A stretch of 64,000 nucleotides of DNA from DAIMFL01 sp964372215 (lineage in GTDB: Bacteria > Pseudomonadota > Alphaproteobacteria > Dongiales > Dongiaceae), in NCBI GenBank assembly GCA_964372215.1, contig CAYJQC010000013.1:62001-126000 (forward strand), given 5' to 3'. The notes beneath the pieces were generated by a model that did not search any database, was not told the DNA's origin, and saw nothing but the letters and a program-made list of their open reading frames with translations. Below, in pieces: positions 36,701-47,629 of the stretch. The position numbers were made by a program, and so were the translations under genes. Position 1 is the first letter of the stretch, and each line of letters begins with the position of its first letter.

Positions 36701-37369
36701 ATGGACTGGACCGCGCTGCGCCTCTCGGTCGAACTCGGCATCCTTACCGTTCTGCTGCTGCTGCCGGTCGGCATTCTGGCGGGGCGCTGGCTGGCGACCT
36801 GGCATTCCCGCGCCCGCAGCCTGATCGAAGCGCTGCTGGCGCTGCCGCTGGTCCTGCCGCCGACCGTATTCGGCTATTACCTGCTGGTCACCCTCGGCAG
36901 CGGCTCGGCGATCGGCCAGGCGTATCAGCAGGTGTTCGGCCGTCCGCTGGTGTTCACCTTCGAAGGTCTGCTGCTGGCCTCGGCGGTCGTGAACATCCCG
37001 TTCGCCATCCAGCCGATGCAGCGCGCCTTCGAAGCGATCCCGCCGATGGTCCGCGAGGCGGCGGCCTGCGCGGGGATGCCGCCCTGGAAGGTGCTGCTGC
37101 GGATCGACCTGCCGCTCGCCTGGCCGGGCATCCTGTCCGCGATGGTCCTGACTTTCGCCCACACGCTGGGCGAGTTCGGCGTCGTCCTCATGGTGGGTGG
37201 CAGCATCCCCGGCCAGACCCGGACCATTTCGATCGCCATCTACGACCGGGTCCAGGCCTTCGACAATGCCGCGGCCGGCGCCATGGCCGCAACCCTGCTG
37301 GCCCTGTCGGTCCTGGCCCTCGGCGTCACCTATCGGCTCGGCGGCGGCCCGGGACGGACCCATGGCTGA
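36701..37369 (+). CDS. modB: Molybdate ABC transporter permease ModB
   Basis: A 222-residue permease. Its features are ALLALPLVLPPTVFGYYLLVTLGSGS, the ModB signature, and the coupling loop EAAACAGMPPWKVLLRIDLPLAWPGILSAMVLTFAHTLGEFGVVLMVGG. About five membrane helices are expected. It starts 4 bp after modA, and its end overlaps modC by 8 nt, so translation of the three is coupled. Confidence 0.93.
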   Translation: MDWTALRLSVELGILTVLLLLPVGILAGRWLATWHSRARSLIEALLALPLVLPPTVFGYYLLVTLGSGSAIGQAYQQVFGRPLVFTFEGLLLASAVVNIPFAIQPMQRAFEAIPPMVREAAACAGMPPWKVLLRIDLPLAWPGILSAMVLTFAHTLGEFGVVLMVGGSIPGQTRTISIAIYDRVQAFDNAAAGAMAATLLALSVLALGVTYRLGGGPGRTHG

Positions 37370-38486
37370 TGCCGGGCGGCTGTCGGCGACGCTGGCCCAG
37401 CGCCAGCCGATCCCGCTCGACGCGGCCTTCGATTGCGGCGCCGGCGAGGTCGTCGCGCTGGTCGGTCCGTCGGGCAGCGGCAAGTCGACCGTGCTGCGCT
37501 GCATCGCCGGGCTCCATCACCCGGCGGCGGGACGGATCTCCTGCGACGGCGAGATCTGGTACGACCGCCAGGAGCGGGTGAACTGGCCGACCCATCGGCG
37601 CCGGGTCGGTTTCGTGTTCCAGGATTACGCCCTGTTCCCGCATATGTCGGCGCTCGGCAACGTCGGGGCGGCGCTGGCCCATCTGCCGCAGGATCGCCGC
37701 GCCGGCCGGGCCCGCGATCTGCTGGCCCGCGTCAATCTTGCCGGGCTCGAGCATCGCCGGCCGGCGACGCTGTCCGGAGGCCAGCGGCAACGGGTGGCGG
37801 TGGCCCGCGCCCTGGCCCGCGATCCCAAGGTGCTGCTGCTGGATGAGCCGTTCTCCGCGGTCGACCGGGTCACCCGGTTGAAGCTCTACCGCGAGCTCGC
37901 CGAACTCCGCCAGGGCTTGAAGATTCCGATGGTCCTGGTGACGCACGATCTCGAAGAGGCCGCCTTGCTGGCCGACCGCATCTGCATCCTGCATCGCGGC
38001 AAGACCCTGCAGGCCGGGCCTCCGGCGGAGGTGATGCACCGGCCGTCCTCGGTCGCGGTCGCGCGGCTGGTCGACCAGCGCAACCTGTTCGCGGGACGCC
38101 TGGTCGAGCACCGCCCCGAGCAGGGCCACAGCATGATCGAATGGGGCGGGCGTCTCATCGAGGCCCGCCACCAGCCGGCATTCCAGCCCGGAGATCCCGT
38201 CGCCTGGGTCGCGCCATCGGGATTCATCGTCCTGCACCGGCGCGACCGGCCATCCCGCGGCGAACACGAGAACCCGGTGGCCGGACTGGTCGAGGGTCTG
38301 GTCACCATCGGCGAGACCGCCATGCTCACCTTGCGGCTCGACGACGATGCGCGCCACCCCCTGCACCTGTCGGTGCCGGCGCATGTCGCCAAGCGCAACG
38401 GCCTGGATACGGGGGTCCGTGCCACGGTGTCGCTGCTGGCCGAGGGCATCCACCTGATGCCGCCGACCGACGGCGACGAGGCGTGA
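37362..38486 (+). CDS. modC: Molybdate ABC transporter ATP-binding protein ModC
   Basis: A 374-residue ATPase with GPSGSGKST, FVFQDYALFPHMSALGNVG, LSGGQRQRVAVARAL, LLLDEPFSAVD and VLVTHDLEEA. The C-terminal third (about 240-374) is a regulatory region with a Mop/TOBE-like part (LVTIGETAMLTLRL). It overlaps modB by 8 nt. The gene ends 10 bp before the convergent TadG-like gene, too short for a separate terminator on each side. Confidence 0.92.
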   Translation: MADAGRLSATLAQRQPIPLDAAFDCGAGEVVALVGPSGSGKSTVLRCIAGLHHPAAGRISCDGEIWYDRQERVNWPTHRRRVGFVFQDYALFPHMSALGNVGAALAHLPQDRRAGRARDLLARVNLAGLEHRRPATLSGGQRQRVAVARALARDPKVLLLDEPFSAVDRVTRLKLYRELAELRQGLKIPMVLVTHDLEEAALLADRICILHRGKTLQAGPPAEVMHRPSSVAVARLVDQRNLFAGRLVEHRPEQGHSMIEWGGRLIEARHQPAFQPGDPVAWVAPSGFIVLHRRDRPSRGEHENPVAGLVEGLVTIGETAMLTLRLDDDARHPLHLSVPAHVAKRNGLDTGVRATVSLLAEGIHLMPPTDGDEA

Positions 38487-38496
38487 GACGAATCGC

Positions 38497-40152
38497 CTAC
38501 TTGGACAGCCGCAGCTGCGACAGGTTGGAGGCGATCTGCTGGAACGCGGCCTGCAGCTCCGCCGTGGTCGGCGCGTTGTAGTAGTACGGCGCGTTCGGCT
38601 CGGTGGCGACCGCCTGCAGCAACGCGGTCAGCGTCGGGCTGTTGTTGTCGAACTGGATGACGTAGAGCTTGATGCCCTGGGCCTTGATGTTGGCGGCCAG
38701 CCGCTTCAGCCGGTTGTTCAGGTTGTTGCGGGTGTTGGCGGCGTCCGGCGGCGCCGGCAGGTAGCCATGGGCCGCATTGGTGGTGGTGCCGGCGCCGGTG
38801 CCCGAGCCGAAGCGGCCCTTGTAGGCGTCGCCGTTGCCGCCGACGATCTCGCCGTCGGTCAGCAGCACGATGGCGCGCTGGCGCGGAAACGGCACCGCCT
38901 CCACCGCCTCGGTGAACGGCACGCCGGGCATCAGCACTTCCCAGGCCCAGGCCAGGCCCTGGGGGATGTTGGTATTGCCGCCCGGACTCAGGCTCTGGAT
39001 GGCATCGATGATCGGTTGCTTGGCATTCTGCAGCGGCAGCAGGCCGATCGCGGGACAGGCGGTGCACTCGTTGCTCGAGGCGTTGTTGATGGTCGGCGCC
39101 GAGGTGTTCCACCAGGCCGGCTTGTCCGGCACCGCGACCGGGTGGTTCGGATCGGCCAGGTTGTCGTTCCAGTAGGCGCCGTAGCAGTTGCGGTTGTTGT
39201 GATACCAGGATGAACCCGACGGCTCGCCGTCGCTGCCCGTGTTCCAGGTTCCGCTGCGCGGCTCGCCCTCGAGGGTGGGGATCGGCTCCCAGGCCAGCCA
39301 CTCGGCGCCGCCGACGGTGACCGGCCCGAGCGACATGTCGGCGTCGTTGGTGTTGCTGCCGTCGCCGGTATAGCGCGCGTAGACGCAGCCCGGCCAGTTC
39401 GAGACCGGCGGCGAGAGCAGCGGCACCGGCGAGTTGTTGGCGTAGTAGATCGTGGTCTGCGCCGCACCGGTCACCGGATTGATGAACTGGGGCACGGTCG
39501 TGGAGGTGGTCGAGGCGCTGTCGAAGGCCTGGCCGATCACCGTGACGTTGGCCTTGGCGTTCCAGTTGACGATGCCGATGTTCAGCAGGTTGTAGGTGGT
39601 GCCCGCGACGGTGATGGTCGGCGACACCGCATTGTCCCCGAACAGGATATCGACCAGGTCCTCGGCGGCGTCCTGGGCGTCCTCGATCTTGCTCATCGGC
39701 GAGCCCATCGAGCCCGACGTGTCGACGCTCAGCACCAGGTCGAGCTGGTCGACCTGGCGGCTGACCTCGGTCTCGGCCGCGACCGTCATCGTCTCGAAGC
39801 CGAGCACGCGCATGAAGGTGGTCTCGATGGTGGCGCTCGCGCTCACCCCGAGCTTGGTCTTGTCGGGATTGTCGGTGATCACCAGCGGCGTGATGGTCGC
39901 GCCCATCAGGCCCGGCGGAAAGTTCGCGTCGAAGAACATCTGGATGTCGTCGTCGCGCTCGGCCGAAAAGATGTTCTTGCCACCGGCCAACGCGGCGGCG
40001 TCGAGCGCCTGGGACAGCCTTGCCTTGAGCATGTAGCCGCGCGCCGTGTCGGTGGCGAGGCCGAGCGCGGCGACCAGCGGGATCACCGCGGCGGCGACCA
40101 GGACCGCGACCGCGCCCTCGTCGTCGCGGGAAAACGCGCGCAGCCGCGCCAT
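38497..40152 (-). CDS. TadG-like pilus protein with VWA domain
   Basis: A 551-residue protein of the TadG type. Near the N-terminus a TadE/G helix EGAVAVLVAAAVIPLVAALGLATDTA anchors it in the inner membrane. A von Willebrand A domain follows, with the metal site DTSGSMGS (residues 144-151), and the C-terminal LLTDGEIVG and LYVIQFDNNS complete it. Between them is a long low-complexity insertion rich in Asn, Trp and Gly (about 220-380). The ATG at 40152 has no clear ribosome-binding site, and the frame is open 54 codons further, so the start is uncertain. It is divergent from the cpa operon by 680 bp and probably works in the same pilus. Confidence 0.85.
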   Translation of the reverse strand: MARLRAFSRDDEGAVAVLVAAAVIPLVAALGLATDTARGYMLKARLSQALDAAALAGGKNIFSAERDDDIQMFFDANFPPGLMGATITPLVITDNPDKTKLGVSASATIETTFMRVLGFETMTVAAETEVSRQVDQLDLVLSVDTSGSMGSPMSKIEDAQDAAEDLVDILFGDNAVSPTITVAGTTYNLLNIGIVNWNAKANVTVIGQAFDSASTTSTTVPQFINPVTGAAQTTIYYANNSPVPLLSPPVSNWPGCVYARYTGDGSNTNDADMSLGPVTVGGAEWLAWEPIPTLEGEPRSGTWNTGSDGEPSGSSWYHNNRNCYGAYWNDNLADPNHPVAVPDKPAWWNTSAPTINNASSNECTACPAIGLLPLQNAKQPIIDAIQSLSPGGNTNIPQGLAWAWEVLMPGVPFTEAVEAVPFPRQRAIVLLTDGEIVGGNGDAYKGRFGSGTGAGTTTNAAHGYLPAPPDAANTRNNLNNRLKRLAANIKAQGIKLYVIQFDNNSPTLTALLQAVATEPNAPYYYNAPTTAELQAAFQQIASNLSQLRLSK

Positions 40153-40831
40153 CGCCGACCGGAGGACGGGAAGCTCGAGTGCCCTGCGTAAATGACTGAA
40201 CGGCGGCAAATCTGGCCCTTTGAAAGATTCCTGCCGGGATATCTTCCGTATAGGCGCCAAAAATGAACAAAACATAAAGTCGACGCGCGCGACCGAGATA
40301 AACTCGGCAGCCATACAATATTCGCAATGTAATTATACTTGTATGCGTACTTAAGTAAAATTGTGGCATTCGCAAGACGGCGCATTCCCGCAATGCAATC
40401 AGGGTATTGTAATGACATCCGGCGGACTGGCCGGGTGATTTCTTGACTTTTCCGGCACCGTCACCGCTTGAAATGTCTCCTTTAATCCACCGTTAAGACC
40501 TCTGCGGTTTGATCTGAGGGCGACTACTGCTTTCGGTCAGGGCCCTGACTTCCGGCCGGACGAACGCCTTCTCCGCGTCGCGGGCGCCTCCCGCCGAGGC
40601 TTCCCGCCGTGGACCCCTCCGCGCCGGGCCGACAGGGTGCGCTGCCGGATCGGTACCGGAGTGCCACATGAATGCCACGACCCGCATTAACGGATTGCCA
40701 ACCGTTGCCGCGTTAACTATCGCGGCGCGCCGGAAGCATGGGTCTGGAGCCGCCGGCCCAGCGGCTTCAGACGCAGCCGCGCCGCCCTTCCCGAGGCGTC
40801 GCGGGAATCAAGCTGCGAACCGGGCCCGAGG
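40153..40831. other. 680-bp divergent control region of the tad locus
   Basis: No gene is supported here. Between about 40240 and 40480 the DNA is markedly AT-rich against its surroundings, suited to promoters for both the TadG-like gene and cpaA. It contains the TTAA-N7-TTAA element at 40482-40496 and TTAAC half-sites at 40687-40691 and 40713-40717. A 53-codon frame from 40668 lacks the hydrophobic helix of a Flp pilin and is not called. Confidence 0.5.
40482..40496 (+). promoter_or_regulatory. CtrA-like box TTAA-N7-TTAA
   Basis: TTAA, 7 nt, TTAA lies 350 bp before cpaA. The consensus for the alphaproteobacterial cell-cycle regulator CtrA is TTAA-N7-TTAA(C); here the base after the second TTAA is G. 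CtrA controls pilus genes in Caulobacter. The motif is short, but two further TTAAC half-sites are nearby in otherwise GC-rich DNA. Confidence 0.4.
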
Positions 40832-41371
40832 ATGATGTCGCACGTGATTGTTAACGAGATCGCGATCCTGTCCTTTGCCGCCCTGCTGGTTGCAGCGGCG
40901 GTCGAGGACGTGCATCGGCTGATCATCCCGAACCGGATCCCGCTCGGCATCATCATTCTGTACCCGGCCTTCGTGCTGACCACGGCGACCCCGATCGACT
41001 GGATGGGCGCCAGTCTGCTGGCCGCCTGCGCGCTCGGCGTCGGGCTCGTCCTGTTCGCCTTCAAGTTCACCGGCGGCGGTGACGTGAAGCTGTTCGTCGC
41101 CACCAGCCTGTGGGCGGGCCCGGCGATGTTTCCGGCCTTCGTGCTGGTCACCTCGCTGGTCGGCGCGGCGATCGCGGTCGGCATGCTGGTCCATCGCCGC
41201 TTCTACGGCGCCTCGCGCGGCCAACTGGCCTCGGCCAGCGGACCGGATGTTGCGCAGCGGGAGGTTCCGGCAGCGCAACGCCGGCGCCGGCCGACCCGCG
41301 ATCTGCCCTATGGCGTCGCCATCGCCGCCGGCGGCGTCCAGATCATCGTCCATCTGTTGGCTGGAGCCTGA
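40832..41371 (+). CDS. cpaA: Prepilin peptidase CpaA/TadV
   Basis: A 179-residue membrane aspartic protease that trims Flp-type prepilins. The two catalytic Asp are in VEDVHRLIIPN and FTGGGDVKL. The hydrophobic segments include LGIIILYPAFVLTT and FPAFVLVTSLVGAAIAVGML. ATG occurs at both 40832 and 40835, and the start cannot be settled. The Arg-rich linker (AQRRRRPTRDLPYGVAIAAGG) near the end is usual for the family. It is the first gene of cpaABCDEF-tadBC. No Flp pilin gene precedes it in this window. Confidence 0.9.
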   Translation: MMSHVIVNEIAILSFAALLVAAAVEDVHRLIIPNRIPLGIIILYPAFVLTTATPIDWMGASLLAACALGVGLVLFAFKFTGGGDVKLFVATSLWAGPAMFPAFVLVTSLVGAAIAVGMLVHRRFYGASRGQLASASGPDVAQREVPAAQRRRRPTRDLPYGVAIAAGGVQIIVHLLAGA

Positions 41372-41374
41372 CCC

Positions 41375-42433
41375 ATGAACGCCCGCAGCCTGCTCATCAT
41401 CGTCGCCGCGCTGCTCGTCGCCGGGGTCACGGCCTTCCTGGCGCGCGGCTGGCTTTCCGCCGAACGCAACCAGATCAACACCCAGCAGGTCGTCGTGCAG
41501 CAGGCGCCGGCGCAGTCGGTGCTGGTCGCCGTCGCCAACCTGCCGATCGGCATGTTCCTCAAGGAGGAGCACCTGCGCTGGCAGGCGTGGCCGACCGACG
41601 CCACCGACCCGAACTACATGGTCAAGGATACGACGGACATCGCGAAGCTGGTCGGCTCGGTCGTGCGCCACAGCATCTCGGCCGGCGAGCCGATCATCGC
41701 CGGCAAGATCGTGAAGCCCGGCGACCGCGGCTTCCTGGCGGCGGTGCTGAAGCCGGGAATGCGCGCGGTGACCGTCGGAATCAGCGAGACCAGCGGCGTG
41801 TCCGGCCTGGTCTTTCCGGGCGACCGCGTCGACATGCTGCTGACCCACGCGCTGCCCGGCAGCGAGGGCGAATCCTCCTCCGATCGGCGCGCCGCGGAAA
41901 CCGTCCTCGAGAACGTACGGGTGCTGGCCATCGGCAAGCGCCTCAGCGATCGCAACGAGGAAGCGCTCGACGGCAAGACGGCGACCATCGAGGTCAGTCC
42001 CAAGCAGGCCGAAATGGTCGCGGTTCTGGTCGAGCTCGGGCGGGTGTCCCTGTCGCTCCGCAGCCTGGGCAATCCGGAGCTGGCCGAGACCGGAAACCTC
42101 GTCATGAGCAGCGCCGACACCGCGACCGACGGCGCGCCCGGCACGATTCCCGGCGGCGCTCCCGGCGCCCTGCCCGGCGCCGCGGCGAACCTGCAGCCCG
42201 CACCGCTCGCCGACGCCGACGCCACCGCGACGGCCGACGCCGGCGCCACCGCCGGTGCACCTGCATCCGACGACATTCCCGCGCCGCCCGCCGACGACAA
42301 TCCGCCGCCGATGCGCGGCCAGACCTACACCCTCGACAGCGAGGTGAGCCGCCTGTTGACGCCGAGCGGCGGACTCGAGGTCACGGTCCATCTCCAGCGC
42401 GGCGGCGAGTCCAATGTGATCACCTTCAAATGA
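41375..42433 (+). CDS. cpaB: Flp pilus assembly protein CpaB/RcpC
   Basis: A 352-residue protein with an N-terminal membrane anchor (LLIIVAALLVAGVTAFLARG) and SAF/RcpC domains: VLVAVANLPIGMFLKEEHLRW, ISAGEPIIAGKIV, and VTVGISETSGVSGLVFPGDRVDMLL. A Pro/Ala/Asp-rich linker (about 255-315) precedes the last strand. It sits in the periplasm and is thought to help the secretin. Its stop TGA lies in the first copy of the 14-bp triplication and overlaps an ATG. Confidence 0.9.
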   Translation: MNARSLLIIVAALLVAGVTAFLARGWLSAERNQINTQQVVVQQAPAQSVLVAVANLPIGMFLKEEHLRWQAWPTDATDPNYMVKDTTDIAKLVGSVVRHSISAGEPIIAGKIVKPGDRGFLAAVLKPGMRAVTVGISETSGVSGLVFPGDRVDMLLTHALPGSEGESSSDRRAAETVLENVRVLAIGKRLSDRNEEALDGKTATIEVSPKQAEMVAVLVELGRVSLSLRSLGNPELAETGNLVMSSADTATDGAPGTIPGGAPGALPGAAANLQPAPLADADATATADAGATAGAPASDDIPAPPADDNPPPMRGQTYTLDSEVSRLLTPSGGLEVTVHLQRGGESNVITFK

Positions 42434-42468
42434 CCGCTGCCAAATGACCGCTGCCAAATGACCGCTGC
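42427..42468 (+). repeat. Three tandem copies of a 14-bp unit forming a start/stop relay
   Basis: The unit CAAATGACCGCTGC occurs at 42427-42440, 42441-42454 and 42455-42468 without mismatch. Because 14 is not a multiple of 3, each ATG opens a five-codon frame MTAAK ending in a TGA that overlaps the ATG of the next copy. The first ATG overlaps the cpaB stop, and the third ATG (42458) leads in frame into cpaC. The series may carry ribosomes from cpaB to cpaC. Confidence 0.9.
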
Positions 42469-42493
42469 CGCGCGCAATGTGAGGACGATTCCG

Positions 42494-43885
42494 ATGAGGC
42501 TCAAGACGGCCCTGCCGACCCTGCTGGTCGCTGTCCTGCTCGCCCTGGCGGGCGGGACTTTCCCCGTTTCGGCGCAATCCGAAGTGATCGCCGCCACCGG
42601 CGGCACGATCACGGTCGAGCTCAACGAAGGCAAGCTGGTGCGGATCGACGACCCGGCGGCCTCGGTGTTCGTCGCGAACCCCGGCATCGCCGACGTCGCG
42701 GTGAAATCGCCGCGCCTGATCTACGTGTTCGGCAGGCACCCGGGCGAGACCAGCCTGTTCGCCGTCGACGGCGACGAGAACGTGCTCCTCAGCGTCAATC
42801 TCTCGGTGACCCACAACCTGACGCGCCTGCGCGGCGCCCTGCAGAGCCTGCTGCCGACCGAGACCATCGATGTGCAGTCGATCGACGGCGGCATCGTGCT
42901 CGACGGCTATGTCGAAACCGCGACCCAGTCGGCCGACGCGCAGCAGCTTGCCGGGCGGTTCATCGGCGACGGCGAGGAAGTGATCAACCGGCTGCTGGTG
43001 ACCGAGCCCAACCAGGTCAATCTGCGGGTCCGCGTGGCCGAAGTGTCGCGCGACGTGCTGCGCCAGCTCGGTATCAACTGGAGCGCGGCGCTGAATGGCA
43101 GCAGCATCGCCTTCGGATTCATCAGCCAGGGCTTCGGCGCCAGCAACTCGCTGCTTGGCAACGCGCTGCAATCGGCCGACCAGGGCTTCGTCAACGCCAC
43201 CAAGGGCGATTTCAACCTCAACTCGCTGATCGACGCGCTCGCCCAGGAGAGCCTGGTATCCCTGCTGGCCGAGCCCAATCTGACCGCTCTGTCGGGCGAG
43301 ACGGCGAGCTTCCTCGCCGGCGGCCAGTTCCCGGTGCCGGTCTCCCAGGAGGCGGCGAACGGTAACGCCGCGATCACCGTCGAGTTCAAGAACTTCGGCG
43401 TCAGCCTCGGCTTCACACCGACCGTGCTGAGCAGCGAACGCATCAGCATGCGGGTGCGGCCCGAGGTGAGCGCGCTGACCGACCAGGGTGCAGTGCGGCT
43501 CGGCAATTTCGTGATCCCCGCCCTGACCGTGCGCAGTGCCGAGACGACGGTCGAGCTGGCCAGCGGCCAGAGCTTCGTGATCGCCGGCCTGATCCAGAAC
43601 AACGGCACGCTGAGCGCCTCCAAGATCCCGGGCCTCGGCGACATCCCGATCCTCGGCGAGCTGTTCCGGTCCGACAGCTTCCAGCGCCAGGAGACCGAGC
43701 TGGTGATCATCGTGACGCCCTATGTCGTCAAGCCGGTGCCGGCACCGCTGATCGCATCGCCCACCGACGCCACCACCGGGCCAGAGGGCAGCCAGCGCAT
43801 GGCCTATGGCGGCGGCACGACGGTGCCCGGCAGCGCGGCGACCGATGGCGGCCTGGTTGGCCCCGTCGGATTCATGATCGAGTAG
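42494..43885 (+). CDS. cpaC: Pilus secretin CpaC/RcpA
   Basis: A 463-residue outer-membrane secretin with signal peptide MRLKTALPTLLVAVLLALAGG. It has the N-terminal BON-like part (RIDDPAASVFVANPGIADVAVKSPRLIYVFGRHPGETSLF) and the secretin core (LLAEPNLTALSGETASFLAGGQFPVPV, FVIAGLIQNN, IPGLGDIPILGELFRS, ELVIIVTPYVV). The ATG at 42494 has GAGGA 8 nt upstream and the signal peptide begins there. A start at 42458 inside the triplication would add 12 residues. Confidence 0.92.
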   Translation: MRLKTALPTLLVAVLLALAGGTFPVSAQSEVIAATGGTITVELNEGKLVRIDDPAASVFVANPGIADVAVKSPRLIYVFGRHPGETSLFAVDGDENVLLSVNLSVTHNLTRLRGALQSLLPTETIDVQSIDGGIVLDGYVETATQSADAQQLAGRFIGDGEEVINRLLVTEPNQVNLRVRVAEVSRDVLRQLGINWSAALNGSSIAFGFISQGFGASNSLLGNALQSADQGFVNATKGDFNLNSLIDALAQESLVSLLAEPNLTALSGETASFLAGGQFPVPVSQEAANGNAAITVEFKNFGVSLGFTPTVLSSERISMRVRPEVSALTDQGAVRLGNFVIPALTVRSAETTVELASGQSFVIAGLIQNNGTLSASKIPGLGDIPILGELFRSDSFQRQETELVIIVTPYVVKPVPAPLIASPTDATTGPEGSQRMAYGGGTTVPGSAATDGGLVGPVGFMIE

Positions 43886-43893
43886 GTAGCGCC

Positions 43894-44607
43894 ATGACCC
43901 AGCCCATTTCCCGCCACGTCCGCCTGGCCCTGCTCGGCGCCGCCGTCCTGCCGCTGTTCCTCGCCGGCTGCGCCGACCCGGACCAGCCGCGCTGGAACAC
44001 CTATGCCACCTGGAAACAGGCCGAGCCGGTGCCGCAGCCGCAGCTCGCCCAGGTGCCGGTCCATCACAGCGTCGCGTTCGCCGGCGCCGGGATCGAGCTG
44101 AGCGACACCGAGCGCGAGGCCCTGTCCCTGTTCCTGCAGCGCAACGCCATCGCCCCCGGCGGCCGGGTCACCCTGTCGGCGGCGCTGCCGAGCAACGGCG
44201 ATGCCACGACGCTCGGCGCGCGGCTCAGCGCCGTGCGCGGCGCGCTCGCCCAGCTCGGCTACGGCGCCGCGACCCTGCCGCCAGGCTCCTCTGCGGGATC
44301 GACGCTGCCGCCGGACGCGATCGTGGTCACCGGCCGCGTGCTCGCAGTGCTGCCGCCGGATTGTCCCGGCTACAACCAACCGCTCCAGTTCGATCTCGAG
44401 CACCGGCCGATCCTTTCGCCAGGCTGCGCCAATGCCGTCAATCTCGGCCTGATGGTAGCCGACCCGACCGACCTGCAGGGCACCACGCCGCTGGCGCCCG
44501 CCGACGGCGCCGCCGCCGCGCCGTCGATCCAGCGCTATCGCCAGGGCGAGGTCTATCCCCAGTCGCAGCCGTCCTCGACCGTGCCGCTCCGCACCTCGAC
44601 ATTCTAA
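43894..44607 (+). CDS. cpaD: Pilus assembly lipoprotein CpaD
   Basis: A 237-residue lipoprotein: the signal LALLGAAVLPLFLAGC ends in a lipobox with Cys as the acylation site. Family features are VHHSVAFAGAGIEL, the OmpA-like stretch LSAVRGALAQLGYG, and near the C-terminus CPGYNQPLQFDLEHRPILSPGCANAVNLGLMVADPTDL. It is an outer-membrane partner of CpaC. The spacing to cpaC is 8 bp and to cpaE is 10 bp. Confidence 0.88.
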   Translation: MTQPISRHVRLALLGAAVLPLFLAGCADPDQPRWNTYATWKQAEPVPQPQLAQVPVHHSVAFAGAGIELSDTEREALSLFLQRNAIAPGGRVTLSAALPSNGDATTLGARLSAVRGALAQLGYGAATLPPGSSAGSTLPPDAIVVTGRVLAVLPPDCPGYNQPLQFDLEHRPILSPGCANAVNLGLMVADPTDLQGTTPLAPADGAAAAPSIQRYRQGEVYPQSQPSSTVPLRTSTF

Positions 44608-44617
44608 CCGGGCAGCC

Positions 44618-45871
44618 ATGAGCGCCGTAGCCAAGTTCGACGACGACGATCAGGCCGCACGCCTTAAGGAGTTCGCGCCGGGGCCGATCCAGGCCCCGGA
44701 TTGCGTCGCCTTCGTCGCCGACAACCAAACCCATGGTGCCGTGGTGGCCGTCTGCCAGACGCGCTTTCCCGGCTTTCGCGCGCGCGACGGCGGCAGCCGC
44801 GAGGCGCTCGAGTTCCTGGCCGACGGCACGCCGCCCAAGCTGCTGATCGTCGATGTCTCCGACTCGCAGAGCCCGCTGACCGCGCTGTTGCCGATCATCG
44901 CCGCCTTCGCCGACAAGATGCGGCTGATCGCCATCGGGACCGCCAACGACATCACCTTGTACCGGGAGATGATCGAGGCCGGCGTCGCCGAGTACCTGGT
45001 CAAGCCGGTGACCGAAAAGGCGCTGATCGGTGCGCTTGCCCGACTCGACGAAAAGCCGGCCGAGGCCGCCAAGTCGGCCGCGCCGGAACGTCGTCCGGTG
45101 ATCGCCGTGGTCGGCACCCGTGGCGGCGTCGGCGCCAGCACGATCGCCATCAACTGCGCCTGGCTGGTGTCGCACGAGTTCAAGCGCCGCGCCGCCCTGC
45201 TCGATCTCGACCTGCAATACGGCACCGTCGCGCTCGCCCTCGACGTCGAGCCGACCCACGGCCTGCGCGAAGCACTAGAACATCCGAGCCGCATCGACAG
45301 CCTGTTCATCAGCAGCGCGACGGTGAAGCTGGGCGAGCGCCTGGCGATCCTGGCGGCTGAAGAGTCGATCGACAGCGAGCTGGTCTACGACCCCACCGCC
45401 ATCGACCTGCTGATCGACGAGCTCGCCCGCCAGGCGGACTGTGTGATCGTCGACGTGCCGCGCGGGCTTGCCGCGGCCCGCGTGCGGGTGCTCGCCAACG
45501 CCACCGAGATCCTGCTGGTCACCGATCTCAGCCTGGCCGGACTGCGCGACGCCATCCGCATGCAGGGGCAGATCCAGATTCTGGCGCCCCACGCCAAGGT
45601 CGTCTATGTCGCCAATCACCTCGGCGGACATTCCGGCGGCGTGCCGCGTGCCGAGTTCGAGCGCGCACTCGGCCACAAGATCGACGTCGTGATTCCCGAC
45701 GATCCCAAGGCGGCGGCGGCGGCGGCCAATGGCGGCAAGCCGATCGTGGCCATGGCGCCCGGCAGCAAGGTGGCCGCGCCGCTGAAGTCGATCGTCGCCA
45801 AGTTCTGTGAAGACGCCGACGGCAGCGCCAAGAACAACCGCCGACGGCTCTGGCCGCTGCGACGGAAGTAG
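44618..45871 (+). CDS. cpaE: Pilus localisation ATPase-like protein CpaE/TadZ
   Basis: A 417-residue protein: an atypical receiver-like domain (residues about 30-150, ending AEYLVKPVTEKALIGAL) and a ParA/MinD-like domain from about 160. The Walker A segment is GTRGGVGAST at residues 166-175. The usual KGGxGKT form lacks both Lys here, as known for TadZ proteins, so ATP hydrolysis is doubtful. LLDLDLQYGTVAL and VDVPRG supply the Walker B and A' parts. It places the Tad machinery, probably at a cell pole. Confidence 0.9.
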   Translation: MSAVAKFDDDDQAARLKEFAPGPIQAPDCVAFVADNQTHGAVVAVCQTRFPGFRARDGGSREALEFLADGTPPKLLIVDVSDSQSPLTALLPIIAAFADKMRLIAIGTANDITLYREMIEAGVAEYLVKPVTEKALIGALARLDEKPAEAAKSAAPERRPVIAVVGTRGGVGASTIAINCAWLVSHEFKRRAALLDLDLQYGTVALALDVEPTHGLREALEHPSRIDSLFISSATVKLGERLAILAAEESIDSELVYDPTAIDLLIDELARQADCVIVDVPRGLAAARVRVLANATEILLVTDLSLAGLRDAIRMQGQIQILAPHAKVVYVANHLGGHSGGVPRAEFERALGHKIDVVIPDDPKAAAAAANGGKPIVAMAPGSKVAAPLKSIVAKFCEDADGSAKNNRRRLWPLRRK

Positions 45872-45877
45872 CGGCTC

Positions 45878-47625
<1,748 letters not shown>

Positions 47626-47629
<4 letters not shown>

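Noticed and set aside
40668..40831. 53-codon frame before cpaA considered as a Flp pilin
   Set aside because: It has no hydrophobic helix and no Gly-Glu processing site; the sequence is basic and Ala-rich.
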